The notes: a model not told the origin generated them from the letters alone. Shown: positions 40,248 to 51,644, counted from the stretch's first letter. The stretch is 64,000 bases of DNA from Lodderomyces elongisporus (GCF_030384665.1 NC_083674.1:1302001-1366000); one strand, 5' to 3'. Program-made: numbers and translations.

Positions 40248-42635
40248 ATGTCGGATACTAGTGATAAATCAAATCAGGTGCAAAACAATGAGTCTGGTGT
40301 CATTCCAGAGTCGTCAACATCTCAAGTTGCAAAACCTGCAAAACAAGTGAACGATGATGGATTGGATCATCGTACCCTTTTCGTACGTGCAATTCCATCA
40401 GAAGCTACTTCAGATCAACTTTCAGAATTTTTTTCACAATTTGTTCCAGTTAAGCATGCAGTAATTGTCACCGATGATCAAAAGCAAAGCCGGGGCTTTG
40501 GGTTTGTTTCCTTCACTGAAGACGATGATACCTTAACAGCATTGGTCGAGTCGCGAAAGACTAAGTTCATGGACAGATTTTTAAGAGTAGACATTGCCAA
40601 GCGCCGAGATCGTAAAGAAAAAAATGTTTCTGGTGATGGGTCCTTACTGGGTAATGGATACAGAGAGAGATCGAAGACTGAGCCTGTGGAGAAAAGACGT
40701 GCAAGATTAATTATTAGAAATCTTCCTTGGAGTTGTAAAAAACCAGATGAACTCAAAAAGATATTCTCAAGATATGGTGCCGTATTCGATGCCTATGTGC
40801 CGAAAAAGAAAGGCGGACAAATGTGTGGATTTGCATTTGTCGTGATGAAAAAGGTTGCTGCTGCTGAAAGAGCAGTTAAGGAATGTCAAGGATTAAAAAT
40901 AGACGGCAGAGAGGTTGCTGTTGATTTCGCCGTGGAAAAATCTAAATGGGAGCAAATAAAAGAACAAGAAGGAAGTGAAGAAAATGATGGTGACAAAAAT
41001 GAGGTTAACAAGGATGAAGAAATGGACAGTGAATCAGATGAAGATGAAGAAGCGGCAGGTGGATTAGGTGGTATTGATGCCGAAGAGGAAGATGATGATG
41101 ACGAGGATGATAATGAGGCACAAGAGGAAGATGCTGAAAACTTTAATCAACTCAACAAAATAAACTCTGACGATGAAGTTGAAGAAGAAGAAGAAGAAGA
41201 AGAAGAAGATGATGATGATGTGAGTATCAAAGTTGATGGCGATGAAAGTTCTGGAGATGATAACGAAAAAGAAATACACCAAGAAAATGTTCCACCGAAG
41301 AAGAAGGCAAACAAGCAAGAAGCATTCTCAATCTTTGTTCGTAATATACCGTATGATGCTGATGAAAGCTCGCTCAAAGAGCATTTTGAGTCATTTGGTC
41401 CGGTCAAGTATGCACTCCCAGTCATTGATAAAGAAACTGGGCTCGCTAGAGGTTCAGCGTTTGTCGCTTTTAAAACCGCAAAGGCGTACACAGAATGTCT
41501 TGAAAATGCTCCTTCAAATACTGGTTCTACTTCAATGTTGATTGCTGACGATGTCTCGCCACAATATGTGTACCAGGGCCGTATTCTTTCGATTGTTTCA
41601 GCTGTGGATAGACAATCTGCAGATAAGTTGGCCGAGAGAAACTCACTCAAAAGAAAGGAAGAATTTGGCAAAGCACCAGCCGAAAAGGATAAGCGTAACT
41701 TGTATTTGTTAAATGAAGGAAGAATTACCGAGCACTCGAAGTTGGCCCAGTTTATCAGTAAGACCGATATGGAGCTTCGTGAAAAGTCGTACAAATTACG
41801 TGTTCAGCAATTGAATAAGAATCCTACATTGCATTTGTCATTGACTAGATTGGCTATTCGAAACTTGCCTAGGGCAATGAATGCCAAGGCATTGAAGGCA
41901 TTGGGAAGAAAAGCTGTGGTGCAATTTGCAACCGAAGTAAAGGAAGGTAAACGTCAGCCACTATCAAAAGAAGAAGTTTCCAGATCAAACAAACTGAGAA
42001 AAGAAATCTTAGAAGAGATTGAGGAAAAATCCAAAAACTCAAAACACAAGGGTGTTGTAAAGCAAGCTAAAGTGATTATGGAAGTTAAAGGTTCTGGAGA
42101 TGAGGGACGTAGTCGAGGCTATGGTTTCATTGAATTTAGAGATCACAAGGCTGCCTTGCAGGGATTGAGGTGGTTGAATGCTCATGAGGTAACCACACAA
42201 GAAATTTTGGAAGGTATGAATGATGACGAAAAAAAGTTGGCCAAATTGGACGGATTGAGTAAAAGGAAGCTTATAGTTGAGTTTGCCGTTGAAAATGCGC
42301 AAGTTGTCAAGAGAAGGAGAGAAAAGGAATTAATTGGTCGAAAGTTTAATAAAGAGGGCGGAAAGGAAGGAGACCACCAGTCGAGGAAAAGAAAAAGAAA
42401 TGGAGATGATGGCAATGACGATGATACGGATGGAAATGGAAATAGCGCAGCACTGAAAAAGCAGAAAAGAAAAGGTAGCCTGAAAAAAGGAAATATGAAC
42501 AAAGGTGGTAAAATGAAACCACAGCAAGATTCTACACACAATGGAGTTAAAGAACCCAAGAACAAATCTGGGCTCTCGGATAATATCAAGCTGATAATAG
42601 GTCAAAAAAGAAAGAGAAGAAAAGGTAAGAAGTAA
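40248..42635 (+). CDS. NOP4: Nucleolar RNA-binding protein Nop4 (RBM28)
   Basis: Predicted 795-residue nucleolar protein needed for 60S ribosomal subunit and 27S pre-rRNA processing. It starts at the ATG at 40248. Four RNA-recognition motifs are visible: RRM1 about 43-120 (TLFVRAIP ... RGFGFVSF), RRM2 about 148-225 (RLIIRNLPW ... CGFAFVVM), RRM3 about 363-455 (SIFVRNIPY ... RGSAFVAF) and a degenerate RRM4 about 535-690 (LAIRNLP ... RGYGFIEF) with a long charged insertion. Between RRM2 and RRM3 lies an acidic tract of about 100 residues rich in Asp and Glu. The C-terminal 100 residues are very basic ([27 protein letters not shown]) and serve nucleolar localisation. This arrangement is specific to Nop4/RBM28. 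Confidence 0.96.
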   Translation: MSDTSDKSNQVQNNESGVIPESSTSQVAKPAKQVNDDGLDHRTLFVRAIPSEATSDQLSEFFSQFVPVKHAVIVTDDQKQSRGFGFVSFTEDDDTLTALVESRKTKFMDRFLRVDIAKRRDRKEKNVSGDGSLLGNGYRERSKTEPVEKRRARLIIRNLPWSCKKPDELKKIFSRYGAVFDAYVPKKKGGQMCGFAFVVMKKVAAAERAVKECQGLKIDGREVAVDFAVEKSKWEQIKEQEGSEENDGDKNEVNKDEEMDSESDEDEEAAGGLGGIDAEEEDDDDEDDNEAQEEDAENFNQLNKINSDDEVEEEEEEEEEDDDDVSIKVDGDESSGDDNEKEIHQENVPPKKKANKQEAFSIFVRNIPYDADESSLKEHFESFGPVKYALPVIDKETGLARGSAFVAFKTAKAYTECLENAPSNTGSTSMLIADDVSPQYVYQGRILSIVSAVDRQSADKLAERNSLKRKEEFGKAPAEKDKRNLYLLNEGRITEHSKLAQFISKTDMELREKSYKLRVQQLNKNPTLHLSLTRLAIRNLPRAMNAKALKALGRKAVVQFATEVKEGKRQPLSKEEVSRSNKLRKEILEEIEEKSKNSKHKGVVKQAKVIMEVKGSGDEGRSRGYGFIEFRDHKAALQGLRWLNAHEVTTQEILEGMNDDEKKLAKLDGLSKRKLIVEFAVENAQVVKRRREKELIGRKFNKEGGKEGDHQSRKRKRNGDDGNDDDTDGNGNSAALKKQKRKGSLKKGNMNKGGKMKPQQDSTHNGVKEPKNKSGLSDNIKLIIGQKRKRRKGKK

Positions 42636-43283
42636 AATTAAGGATCTCTTTGGTGTTTGTTCTTGCTCTCTTATGTTCAGGAAATAGTTAAAAAAACGGT
42701 TTATACCAAAAGAAAATAAATAAAGTTATTTAATTACAAAAACTACTGTAAACAAAATAGAAACGGAAAAGCGAATAGGATAAAGAAGAAGAATAATGAA
42801 AGAATGGAAAAGAATGGAAAAGAATTTTAATAAAAAGTTTTATACATTGAAAAATCCAACAAATGCAATGTAAAAAGTGCTGGCAAGAAAAAAAAAAAAA
42901 TTGGAAATTCACGACAGTGAAAAGTGGGTGACGATGGTTGAATAAACAAAATATCATCTCTAATCGTAAACTATGTCATTAAAGCTGAAAGCAGAAAGCC
43001 AAAAGCCAAAAGCAGAAGCAAAATATAGTAATGAAAGTTAAGTCAACATATAATACGCGAGTAATCCTACTGTTTTCGTACTGAATATTGGATGTATCGA
43101 CCACTTTGAAGGACCAAAAGGTAAGTATGAAATTATAATTATTAGTGTCGACCATTTGTATTCGTTAATGAGTTTTGTGGTCATTGCTCTATGTTTTATT
43201 TTTATTTTTCTGGTTTTTCTAATTTTTTGATCTTTTTTTTTTCCCTTTTTTCTTTTTGTTTTTTTTTTTCTTTCTATTCCTGT
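42636..43283. other. Convergent intergenic region
   Basis: 648 bases between the convergent NOP4 and SIT4 genes. A/T homopolymers and GCAGAAAGCCAAAAGC-type repeats near 42985-43020 are present. A GGTAAGTATG near 43120 looks like a splice donor but no coding exon leads into it. Confidence 0.55.
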
Positions 43284-44228
43284 TTACAAAAAGTAGTCAC
43301 TTCTTTGTTGTTTAGTTGTGTTGTTCTTAACTGTTAAATCTCCATCCTGTACAGCACTAAAAATCTTGAAATTTGGATCCAAATCTTCATCAATCTGCAT
43401 GACACTAGCAACATTTCCACACCTATAACAATAGTTGGGTGCTGACCACACGGTCACCACATCTTTCTCTTTAAAATGGTAACGAAACCCTTCCATCACT
43501 AGCTGGTGAGCCCTAGCAATGAGTTGCAAATTGTTTATATGGTTAAACTCTCTCGACACTTTGGAGCCGAATAACCATCCTGCACCACGCGGAGAAACTG
43601 CCCAAGTGTCAACATTATCAGGGTCAGACCACACCAAGTCACAGAACCCACCTTCATGGGGTACTTCTTGTGCTCTGGAAAGAACTCTGATTTGGTCCAA
43701 CATCCTTATCTCTGGTGATAATCCGCCATGGACACAAAGAATTTTGCCGTCAATGATGGCTGCCAAGGTGAGAAAGTCAAACACTTGACAACAGTATTTC
43801 CATACTGTAGTGGAGCCATACTTTGTGAGACACTCCTCGTAAAAGCCATATACTTGAGTAATTTGTCTTGACTCGTGATTGCCTCTTACAAGAGTAATGC
43901 GATGAGGGTATTTCACTTTTAGCACCATCAAGAGTGTGAATGTTTCCAAGGAGAAGTAACCACGGTCAACATAGTCCCCCAAGAATATATAATTTGTCTG
44001 GTTATCCTCACTGGGCATTCCGCCAGATATTCTAAAGAGTTCCAACAAGTCATGGAACTGTCCGTGAATGTCTCCGCAAACAGTCACTGGTGATTGCACT
44101 GGTTGGATATTGGACTCCTCCATAAGCAATTCCTTAACTAGCTCGCATAACTGTTTCATATCTGATTCCGATAATGCGATACATTTTTTGATTTGCTCTA
44201 GCCATTGATCCGGACCTCGCTCACCCAT
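43284..44228 (-). CDS. SIT4: PP6-type Ser/Thr phosphatase Sit4
   Basis: Predicted 314-residue catalytic subunit of the PP2A-like phosphatase Sit4 (human PP6), acting in G1/S progression and TOR signalling with Sap proteins. It starts at the ATG at 44226-44228 ([16 protein letters not shown], the Sit4 signature rather than Pph21/22, Pph3 or Ppg1). Metal-binding motifs are intact: [23 protein letters not shown] and [19 protein letters not shown], then HGGLSPEI and [12 protein letters not shown]. It ends in DYFL, the methylatable C-terminal leucine motif of PP2A-family enzymes. Almost identical to S. cerevisiae Sit4 through the core; a few residues are inserted near position 74 (SEDNQTN). Confidence 0.97.
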   Translation of the reverse strand: MGERGPDQWLEQIKKCIALSESDMKQLCELVKELLMEESNIQPVQSPVTVCGDIHGQFHDLLELFRISGGMPSEDNQTNYIFLGDYVDRGYFSLETFTLLMVLKVKYPHRITLVRGNHESRQITQVYGFYEECLTKYGSTTVWKYCCQVFDFLTLAAIIDGKILCVHGGLSPEIRMLDQIRVLSRAQEVPHEGGFCDLVWSDPDNVDTWAVSPRGAGWLFGSKVSREFNHINNLQLIARAHQLVMEGFRYHFKEKDVVTVWSAPNYCYRCGNVASVMQIDEDLDPNFKIFSAVQDGDLTVKNNTTKQQRSDYFL

Positions 44229-44846
44229 GATTGATAGTAATTTATTTGTGTGATTAGAAAGTTATGTTATGTTGTTGTTGTTGTTGTTGAATATATATGT
44301 AGATATATGTCTGTATGAAATGAGCAATACAGTGCCGTGATAACTATTCACTGAGAGCTATATTGATATGTATGCTAATAGTATTTGATGTATAATACGG
44401 CAAGATTCTACTTGATCATATAAGTAATGGGAACTCCTTTAGCTTGATTACAAAATGTTTGCACTGATAAAAGATCTTGCCTTTGTACTGACTCTTTTAT
44501 TTCGCAATTAGAATTTATTTTTGCTTTTATTATTATAATTATTTTTTTTTTCTCCTATGCAAAAGTTCTACTGAATTGACAGAAGATGCTGGTCGTAAAA
44601 AAAGAAAGGAAATAAAATAGGAAATGGAAGGGTCAGAATCAGTTGAAGCAAGCAGCAATAACAGTCGTAAGTTGCTAGTATATGAGGATTGATCAAATTT
44701 GTCTCTGTTATAAAGAAAAAAGTATTCTTTAGAAGTAGCTGTAGTTGTTAAGAATTGGTTTTGTAAGAGAGAATATGACTATAGTAAATAGAATTATCAA
44801 TATTAAATATGGCTATCGACTGGAGATTCTCAATAAGCCAGAAACC

Positions 44847-44880
<34 letters not shown>

Positions 44881-45234
44881 GAGAGAAAAAAAAAAATCTG
44901 AAAGGCCCAAACTTCAACATATTCAGTCCCTGCCTACACCAATGTCTCTCTCTAAAAAGACCCACCACAGATACCATGTGAAAGAGACATGGAGGAAAGA
45001 AAAAAAAAATTTCAAATTTTGCGACAAGAGAAAAAACAGAAACAGAGAGAAAGAAAAATTAGAAGTAAGTACAGTGTGTGAACGAGTGTGTTTGGTAACT
45101 ACAGTAGAAAATACTAGCAGAGAAAGGAGAACTGAAAAAAAAACAACATATATAAACAGGAACCATACTAATAACCAGAACATCACAAACAAGGCCATAG
45201 GTATCACGAATCTAATTTTCATAATTCTCAACTA
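44229..45234. other. Divergent promoter region
   Basis: 1.0 kb between divergent SIT4 and RSM18. It has (GTT)n near 44270-44290 and long A-rich tracts near 44848-44895. An open frame at 44942-45235 ends in a TAA that overlaps the RSM18 ATG by one base; it has basic low-complexity content and is described as a finding rather than a gene. GTAAGT near 45065 and TACTAAT near 45166 could mark a leader intron. Confidence 0.55.
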
Positions 45235-45882
45235 ATGATCAACCCTACATCACTTTTACGGAGCCAGTTGTCTGCTACCCTGTTTGCATGCCGTAATCTA
45301 TCAACAAGCTTTAAACGTCAGCTAAATGCTGCTTCATTTACCGACAAAAATACTTCAAACCAAAGAGTCCACAACCAGAAGAAATTGAGAGGATTCAAAA
45401 AAGAAGCAAGAGAGGCAACTGAAGCGGATGATATCGTCAATAGCGTTATAAATGAAGAGTCGAAATTTGGCAGGAGCGGTCCATTTGATGCTGCATCCAA
45501 ATCAGCACAAGACATACCTGAAGAACCACCAGTGCACATCTCACCTCGTTTCCGAAAAAGCTTTTATGTTGGTGAAATCAATAGTCCCTTTGATTACAGT
45601 ATGAACAGGCACACAATGGAGGTTAAGGAAAGACAATCGAGACCTCGTTTCGCTTCTGATATCTTTAGACAAACAAAAATTGACCCTCGGAACTTGTATT
45701 TGATGCCCGAAGTATTGTCCAAGTTTATCACATCAAGTGGCCAAATCATGTCAAGAGACATGACTGGATTGTCTTCTAGCAACCAGCGGAAATTGGCTGC
45801 TGCTATCAAGACGGCAAGATCTTTGGGCTTGTTATCAACTGTACACAAATATAACGACTACTTGCCAAAGAGACTCTTTTAA
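45235..45882 (+). CDS. RSM18: Mitochondrial small-subunit ribosomal protein bS18m (Rsm18)
   Basis: Predicted 215 residues from the ATG at 45235. The N-terminal 30 residues (INPTSLLRSQLSATLFACRNLSTSFKRQ) lack acids and are Arg/Ser-rich, a mitochondrial presequence. The C-terminal third is the bS18 domain: IDPRNLYLMPEVLSKFITSSGQIMSRDMTGLSSSNQRKLAAAIKTARSLGLL, with the conserved ITSSGQI, TGLS and NQRKLAxAIKxAR signature. It would be part of the mitoribosomal small subunit. The upstream middle region is a fungal extension without known domains. Identification of the domain is firm. Confidence 0.93.
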   Translation: MINPTSLLRSQLSATLFACRNLSTSFKRQLNAASFTDKNTSNQRVHNQKKLRGFKKEAREATEADDIVNSVINEESKFGRSGPFDAASKSAQDIPEEPPVHISPRFRKSFYVGEINSPFDYSMNRHTMEVKERQSRPRFASDIFRQTKIDPRNLYLMPEVLSKFITSSGQIMSRDMTGLSSSNQRKLAAAIKTARSLGLLSTVHKYNDYLPKRLF

Positions 45883-46599
45883 GGAAATATAGCTTATTAA
45901 TGATTTAGAAATGATAACGCTTATAATCATGGGCACCATCCTGAAGATTATCATCATCAGCATCATCATCTTGAGGAGAAGGCAAATGTCGGAATTTACG
46001 AGCGATGCTGTGAATTGTATATAACTAAAACAAATATAATAGAACTTATCGACAATTGTGCATGTTATCTTAGTGGTTTGCTCTTTTAAACCTAAACTAA
46101 ATGTTTTTTTTCTTTTCTTTTTCATGCTTTGTCTCTTGTACTATATATCTAATATTTGCATTATGATTATACGGATAGTTTTGCAGATAATTCAGTTCAC
46201 CCAATGGAATGATGTCTTGTGCAATAGGTAGCGCAACTAAGTGTCAATTATGTGCGCTAACATACACCACAAACATAATATCCCTTTATTTTTTACCCAC
46301 ATTTGTTCCGCTCCCTTATGGTATGTTTGTATGATGATTTCTCATTTATTTTTTATTGAATAGATTCAAGACAGACACTTGCTATATTTTATTCACCATA
46401 TACACGACCAGTAATTTCCCGCCAAGTTTCCTTATGGTGACTGTTTTTTTCCATTTTTTTAAAGTGCCCCAGATACTTTCCAAACCAAAAGTCACACCAA
46501 TTTCTTAGATATTTTCAACTCAATTGAAAATCAATCAAGTTTTATTTTTTTTTCCCCCAACTTTTAATTTGAACAAAGTAATTACCCAATTAGCTAAAA
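45883..46599. other. Intergenic, no gene seen
   Basis: 717 bases between RSM18 and INH1. It has (CAT)n near 45950-45970. TTATGGTATGTTTG near 46316 resembles a donor after an ATG, but no branch site or coding continuation is visible. Confidence 0.55.
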
Positions 46600-46848
46600 A
46601 TGTTGTCAAGAGTCATTAGATCATCTGCACCATCATCCGTCAGATTTTTCTCCACCACCAGAATTGCTATGGTGAACCAAAACATTGGTCACGACTCATT
46701 CTCCGAGAAAGAAAGAGCACAAGAAAACGTTTACATCAAGAAACAAGAAGAAGCTCAATTGAAGAAATTGAGGGAGAAGTTGCAAGAGCAAAAGGACACC
46801 ATTGACAAATTGGAGGAAGAGCTCAGAAACCACAAGGAGAAGAATTAA
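46600..46848 (+). CDS. INH1: Mitochondrial F1-ATPase inhibitor (IF1 family)
   Basis: Predicted 82-residue precursor starting at the ATG at 46600. A mitochondrial presequence (LSRVIRSSAPSSVRFFSTTR, about 1-21) precedes the mature inhibitor. The core GHDSFSEKERAQENVYIKKQEEAQLKKLREKL matches the IF1 minimal inhibitory region that inserts into the F1 catalytic interface at low pH, and the remainder is a coiled coil (KDTIDKLEEELRNHKEK). S. cerevisiae has two such proteins, Inh1 and Stf1; which one this matches is unclear, but only one is visible here. It would block ATP hydrolysis when the membrane potential collapses. Confidence 0.93.
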   Translation: MLSRVIRSSAPSSVRFFSTTRIAMVNQNIGHDSFSEKERAQENVYIKKQEEAQLKKLREKLQEQKDTIDKLEEELRNHKEKN

Positions 46849-48622
46849 AGTAGTCAAGTACTCGAGAGTAACTACTGTTTGAGCAAATGAAACTAGCATT
46901 GCACAGAGGATATATGTACATTTTTAGTATGTCAATATATATATGAAAGTATATCGATAAATATAAATATATATATATATATATATGAAAGTATATGACC
47001 CAATTGTTGAATTGAATTGAATTTTATCAAGTTCCTAATTTATTGACTTTATTCACTGGTATTAAGTGAACCTCAGTCCTCCTCCTTTCACCTCCTCCTT
47101 TCACCTCCTCCTCTCCTCCAACATTATTTACGAGTCAAATGATTCACTTCAGTATCCTGACAAGTGTTGTGGGGGAAGGGGTGAGTAATATTTGCGCTGT
47201 GGCTGGTCAATCGTTTTTCTAAACCTAGTCAATCAGCATTCTATATGAACAGCTTGTAAAACCCTATGATGATACATGGTATAACTCAATATCGCACTAA
47301 AAATTGCCTTTATCAAAAAAATCATGGCTATTGTGTGATCAGTTAGTTTGATTGAATCAAAAGACCTAATTGCCTGCGAACTTACTTCTCCCAAGACCCC
47401 GGGAGGAAAAAAAAAATATAGAATTTATTTCAAATTCGAATTGGAACAGTGTAATAGTTGGAAGGAAAAGCGGTTGTTTTTAAGAACAAACGAAGGTTGT
47501 AATGTTTGAGACTTAGGATTGCGACATCAAACAAATGCCATGGATTCAATATCAATATACTGTTCTGGGTAACTCTAACAATTTTCTATACAATGAAAAG
47601 GAATTGAGTACTATATTTGTTTGTTGTTTTTTTTTCATAAATTTCTATTCTCACAAATGTTAAATTGAAAATTGAGATCAATCAAAGCCGTCACAAGATC
47701 AAGCTTGGCCCTTTTCCTTTTCAAATGCTACTGAAAGATTACTTAAAACACTTCAAATATTGATGATTTTTCTTTTTTGATTTACTTATTTTTGCTTTGG
47801 CGATTTGTTTACTTTGTTACATGCGGACTTTACAACTCGTATTATGAAAGCCCCACTTTAAAACAAGAAACTTTGAAAATTGCAATTGAATAGTACTTTG
47901 CTCTTTTTGGAATTAGTTTACTGATTTCACGAATTCTACTGTCAAACAATTACTACTTTGATTCTTTCACTTTATTTGATATCTTGCTTCCACGCAGAAC
48001 CGCATCGTCTAATCCATATGTGGTAAGCGCTAAAAGTCTTGCTCATTAGTAAAAGTTTGCCGATTTATATACACCAGTCTGTTTCCTATGTTGAGATCTG
48101 TTCTTTGTTAGGAAATAGATAAAATGGAAAACATAAAAAAGGCATGTAGAGTATTGAATTGGAGTTTAAAAGAGAGAAAAGAGGACAAAAGGTAAAAATG
48201 TAAAAAGGAAAAAGGGGAAAAATAAAAAGAGAGTTGGAAATTTCCGAATTGGGAAAACTTATCAAGCGTGGCAGAACCCTCTTCTATATCGCAATAACGG
48301 AAAAAGAACCGCATACTTCTAACCCCGATACGCAATCGGAATCGCAATCGCAATCGCACAACATGAAATAAAAGAACTACATTAACGTAACAACTGTACA
48401 GCAATACGAGATTCTATTATTAAAAAATCATCTCACATACATTTTTCTTTAAACACATATACCCTACAAACTGGGTTTTTCATTCTCAAAAAAATTTTTT
48501 TATTCAAAAAACTTGAAATAATCTAGTAAAAAGAACAACAAAAGATAAATACTATTTGCTCACCACCGTCTTCTTCATAATCATATATACCCTCGTTAAA
48601 AGCATCAGTATAGTTAGGCATA
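46849..48622. other. Long intergenic region
   Basis: 1.77 kb with no supported open frame. It contains (AT)n near 46936-46987 and a CCTCCTCCTTTCA repeat near 47088-47121. Its length suggests a large promoter for the downstream Q-rich gene. I recognised no structured RNA. Confidence 0.55.
47088..47121. repeat. CCTCCTCCTTTCA minisatellite
   Basis: Two full and one partial copy of a 13-bp pyrimidine-rich unit in tandem in a gene-free spacer. Confidence 0.75.
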
Positions 48623-49348
48623 ATGGTTCTCAGTATATTTGGAAAGAAGCACCTGCCAGATATCACAAATCAGCATTATGGCTCATTTAGAGAATATGAC
48701 CCAAAAGAGGTGAGTTGTGCAACACTATTACCGTCACCATCATTTCCAGCACCATCATCGCAACAACAACAACAACAACAAAAGCAACAGCAAATAAAGA
48801 CAGAACGTAAACCTCGACAAACACCGACGTCGACTCTGATGCCCAAAAATGCAACTAACAACTCATATCACCAACAAATAAATGACACGAGTAAAGGAAC
48901 AACTTACATTTCTCCGAGGATAGCTTTGCCCGGCACGGCTCATATTCTGAGTGGTTCTGTAACACCTCAAGAAGTTCATACCCCGCCAAATCATTCTCCA
49001 GTGTTGCATATCGTACCACCAAAAAAGAGACAAGCCACTCCGAAGGAGTCAGATGACTTTAAAAAAAACAATTCCCTGGAGGAAGTAGTGGTATCACAAC
49101 ATCAGCAGCAGCAGCAACAAAGAGCCAGGAGAATCAAGGGAGGAAAGCAAAGAACAAGAAATGTTCCAAGAAAAGGTTTGAAAGCCAATAGAAAAAGTAA
49201 TCCAGGATCGAAAGAATCCTTAGTATTGCAACAAAGCCGTGATTCCATCACCACTAATAACAGTGGAAATTCAAACATTAGCATTAGTCAAAGGAGAGAT
49301 TTCATAGAGGCTAGATCGAGGAAACAACAACACAGTGAACTGAACTAA
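48623..49348 (+). CDS. Q-rich protein, upstream part of an interrupted gene
   Basis: 241 codons from the ATG at 48623 (MVLSIFGKKHLPDITNQHYGSF) to a TAA at 49346-49348. The content looks coding: polyQ runs, a Pro-rich middle (HTPPNHSPVLHIVPPKKR) and a basic stretch (RRIKGGKQRTRNVPRKG). I recognise no domain. The next 611 sense codons lie in exactly the same frame after the single stop. A GTGAGT at 48710-48715 falls at a codon boundary 29 codons in, and a branch-like AACTAAT plus CACAAG acceptor ends at 49360. Removing 48710-49360 (651 nt, divisible by three) would delete the stop and join the frames. Alternatives: readthrough, a strain-specific nonsense mutation, a sequencing error, or two genes. 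Confidence 0.6.
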   Translation: MVLSIFGKKHLPDITNQHYGSFREYDPKEVSCATLLPSPSFPAPSSQQQQQQQKQQQIKTERKPRQTPTSTLMPKNATNNSYHQQINDTSKGTTYISPRIALPGTAHILSGSVTPQEVHTPPNHSPVLHIVPPKKRQATPKESDDFKKNNSLEEVVVSQHQQQQQQRARRIKGGKQRTRNVPRKGLKANRKSNPGSKESLVLQQSRDSITTNNSGNSNISISQRRDFIEARSRKQQHSELN

Positions 49349-51184
49349 TTATTGCACAAGGATGGAAAATTACCAACTAAACAAAAGAATTCAAACATTA
49401 AAAGAGGGAAAAAACCTCTACCATATCCTATTAATGATGATGTGATCAGTATCATTATCACCTCCTCTACCAACGGCAATACTACAACTAACAATGAAAG
49501 TATTGCGCCTACCATTTATGCAAGTACCGGCTTAGTAAATGATGAGCATCCGGATGCAAGCAACAGTGCAAACGAAAACGAATTTGAGTATAGTTCTGAA
49601 GCGGCAAATGAAAATGAAGATGATTTCCCTGAAGGGTTTGAACCTGTACTTGGTCCTTTGAATCAATCCTCTCATAATCCATTAGTCGAACCAGTAAATC
49701 CTCGTTGGGAACGCCGGCGTCGATATCAAGCACCAAACTTTCATTTTGATACTTTGCAACAACTAAATATAGCTTCCTCCTTGGTTAACGTTCATCCACC
49801 AGAACAGGATCTGGTAGGATTCATCTCTCACGAGGGAATTACACCCAGTTTGCAAAGATCGGTTTCACAACAAAGTAACGAGACAATATACGTAGATGCT
49901 CCTCCTATTGGAAGAGCCGAAGCAGTAGCATGTATTTTAGAACGAACTGGAAGCAAGGCTCAAAATAGTCGAAGGAGTCATAGATTGCGAGAAATGCGGC
50001 AACAACAGAATCCAACAACGCAAGCTATTTTACCAGTTACAGAAGTCTCAGAAGAAACTCCAGAAGTGCCGCAAGGTTTGGAAAGAGGGGAGCATCAACA
50101 GCGTGAAGAATATGTTACATCATCAACTTCGGTACCACTGTTGCGACGTGGTGCCAGCTTTGCCACAGTGCGGACAAGTTTATCCAACTTTCATCAGCAA
50201 AATACAAATTTTGCTTCTACGAGTTCCCACAACTTTCAACCAGAACCATCGCCAGAAATGCGTGCTAGTCAAACAAGAGATGCAATAATTGCAAGGTTGA
50301 ACCAACGCATCGATCCTTCGCAATACCCTGCACCTGATTCTTTGGTAATTGAAGAGCCTCCTCCATTAGATGAGTATGCATATACAGACTCTTCCGATAT
50401 TGGTGATACCGAAGTGACGCCTCCATATCGTGAAAAACTCCACAAAACAGTTGACCTTGTATCTTTTGATCCTCGATATAACATTCCCGTACTTCGAGTT
50501 AATAAAAGACTCGTAAAGACACCAAAGAATCTTCGCCAAACTATCCGCAAACTTAATAAGATGGGCATAGTTCCAGATGAAATTGATCTTTGGGAGATCA
50601 ACAAAGTGGACGATGTGGATTTTTATCAAATGTTGCCAACGTTATTAACCGAAGCGCACTCAAGACATGATGCCCGTGAAGCCATTGCTAATGCAAGGGC
50701 TGTTATTCGCGCACAAAGAGAGGACAGACGTGCCGAGTACGAGTTGGAGATTCAACGTGCATTGGCAATTTCTATAGAAGAGCAATCACAGCGTCAGTTG
50801 TTTCGTGGATTTAGATACAATGGTCCATTAAGAGAGGAGAGAGAAGAAGAAGATGCGGAGGGGGAGGGGTTGCAAAATGGTGCTGAAAACAATCTATCAC
50901 AAATCCATTCTCTTGATCAGTCGACAGATGAGTTTGTAAACGTTGATGATGCATTAAGTGCATGGCAGCAGCAGCAGCAGCAGCAACAACAACAACAGCA
51001 ACAACCATTGTCTCAGCAGCAACAGCAACAACAACAACCATTGTCTCAGCAGCAACTACATTCACATTCAAGTCTGCACCTGCGCCATACCAGATCAAGA
51101 GTGGGAACAATACCTCGTTCTTTTAATTACTTACATCCGGCACATACCAACTCTTCAGCATCATCATACATGACAGCTTATTGA
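49349..51184 (+). CDS. Downstream part of the interrupted Q-rich gene, UIM-like motif
   Basis: 611 sense codons continue the frame of the preceding open frame after its TAA. The first ATG is not until 49994, so the well-formed first 214 codons need either splicing into the upstream exon or passage through the stop. The best-conserved-looking block lies at DNA about 50420-50830: PYREKLHKTVDLVSFDPRYNIPVLRVNKRLVKTPKNLRQTIRKLNKMGI and WEINKVDDVDFYQMLPTLL. It ends in a helix, AEYELEIQRALAISIEEQSQR, that resembles a ubiquitin-interacting motif (acidic/basic run, Ala-Leu-A-x-S). The C-terminus is polyQ with two PLSQQQ repeats. Function unknown; the UIM idea is inference. Confidence 0.65.
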   Translation, partial: LLHKDGKLPTKQKNSNIKRGKKPLPYPINDDVISIIITSSTNGNTTTNNESIAPTIYASTGLVNDEHPDASNSANENEFEYSSEAANENEDDFPEGFEPVLGPLNQSSHNPLVEPVNPRWERRRRYQAPNFHFDTLQQLNIASSLVNVHPPEQDLVGFISHEGITPSLQRSVSQQSNETIYVDAPPIGRAEAVACILERTGSKAQNSRRSHRLREMRQQQNPTTQAILPVTEVSEETPEVPQGLERGEHQQREEYVTSSTSVPLLRRGASFATVRTSLSNFHQQNTNFASTSSHNFQPEPSPEMRASQTRDAIIARLNQRIDPSQYPAPDSLVIEEPPPLDEYAYTDSSDIGDTEVTPPYREKLHKTVDLVSFDPRYNIPVLRVNKRLVKTPKNLRQTIRKLNKMGIVPDEIDLWEINKVDDVDFYQMLPTLLTEAHSRHDAREAIANARAVIRAQREDRRAEYELEIQRALAISIEEQSQRQLFRGFRYNGPLREEREEEDAEGEGLQNGAENNLSQIHSLDQSTDEFVNVDDALSAWQQQQQQQQQQQQQPLSQQQQQQQQPLSQQQLHSHSSLHLRHTRSRVGTIPRSFNYLHPAHTNSSASSYMTAY

Positions 51185-51644
51185 GTAATTTACCAAAAAA
51201 AAAAAAAAAAAAAAAAAAAAAACCAAGAAGAAAAGAAAAGAAAAGAAAACAAAAATTGTTCAACTGTTGCTCATTTCGCTAACCTTTTTTATCTACTTGT
51301 CGGGTGTTTTCAAAATCATTGTGATATTTTGGTAAATTAAACCCCTGATTAACAGACAGATGGCCTTACTTGACGTATTTTTAAAAAAAAAAAATCTTGA
51401 AATCGTGATTCTTTATTTTTTGTTTTAGTTTTTACCCATTATTTTCTTTTCGCCTCTTACTTTCATTTACTTTCGTTTCAGAATAAAATCCATTTAAAAT
51501 TGTATAATTATCATTTGATAGAATAGACATTGTGCTTTTAGCAATCATCTACCCATTAGAACTGACGCAGTGTCACGAACAAGATTATCTCTAGATATAG
51601 AAATAAAAAAAAAAGAAAGAATAAAAAATGGTTGGTTCTGTTTC
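51185..51644. other. Convergent spacer with A28 run
   Basis: 460 bases between the Q-rich gene and SEN15. A run of 28 A at 51195-51222 lies 11 bases after the stop codon, followed by AAAAG repeats. No open frame of note. Confidence 0.65.

Noticed and set aside
41147..41794. 215-codon antisense frame inside NOP4
   Set aside because: It contains poly-Ser from the reverse of the Asp/Glu-coding tract and overlaps four clear RRMs on the other strand.
46316..46372. Possible leader intron upstream of INH1 (ATG-GTATGT ... AATAG)
   Set aside because: There is no branch-site match, and the INH1 presequence begins cleanly at 46600.
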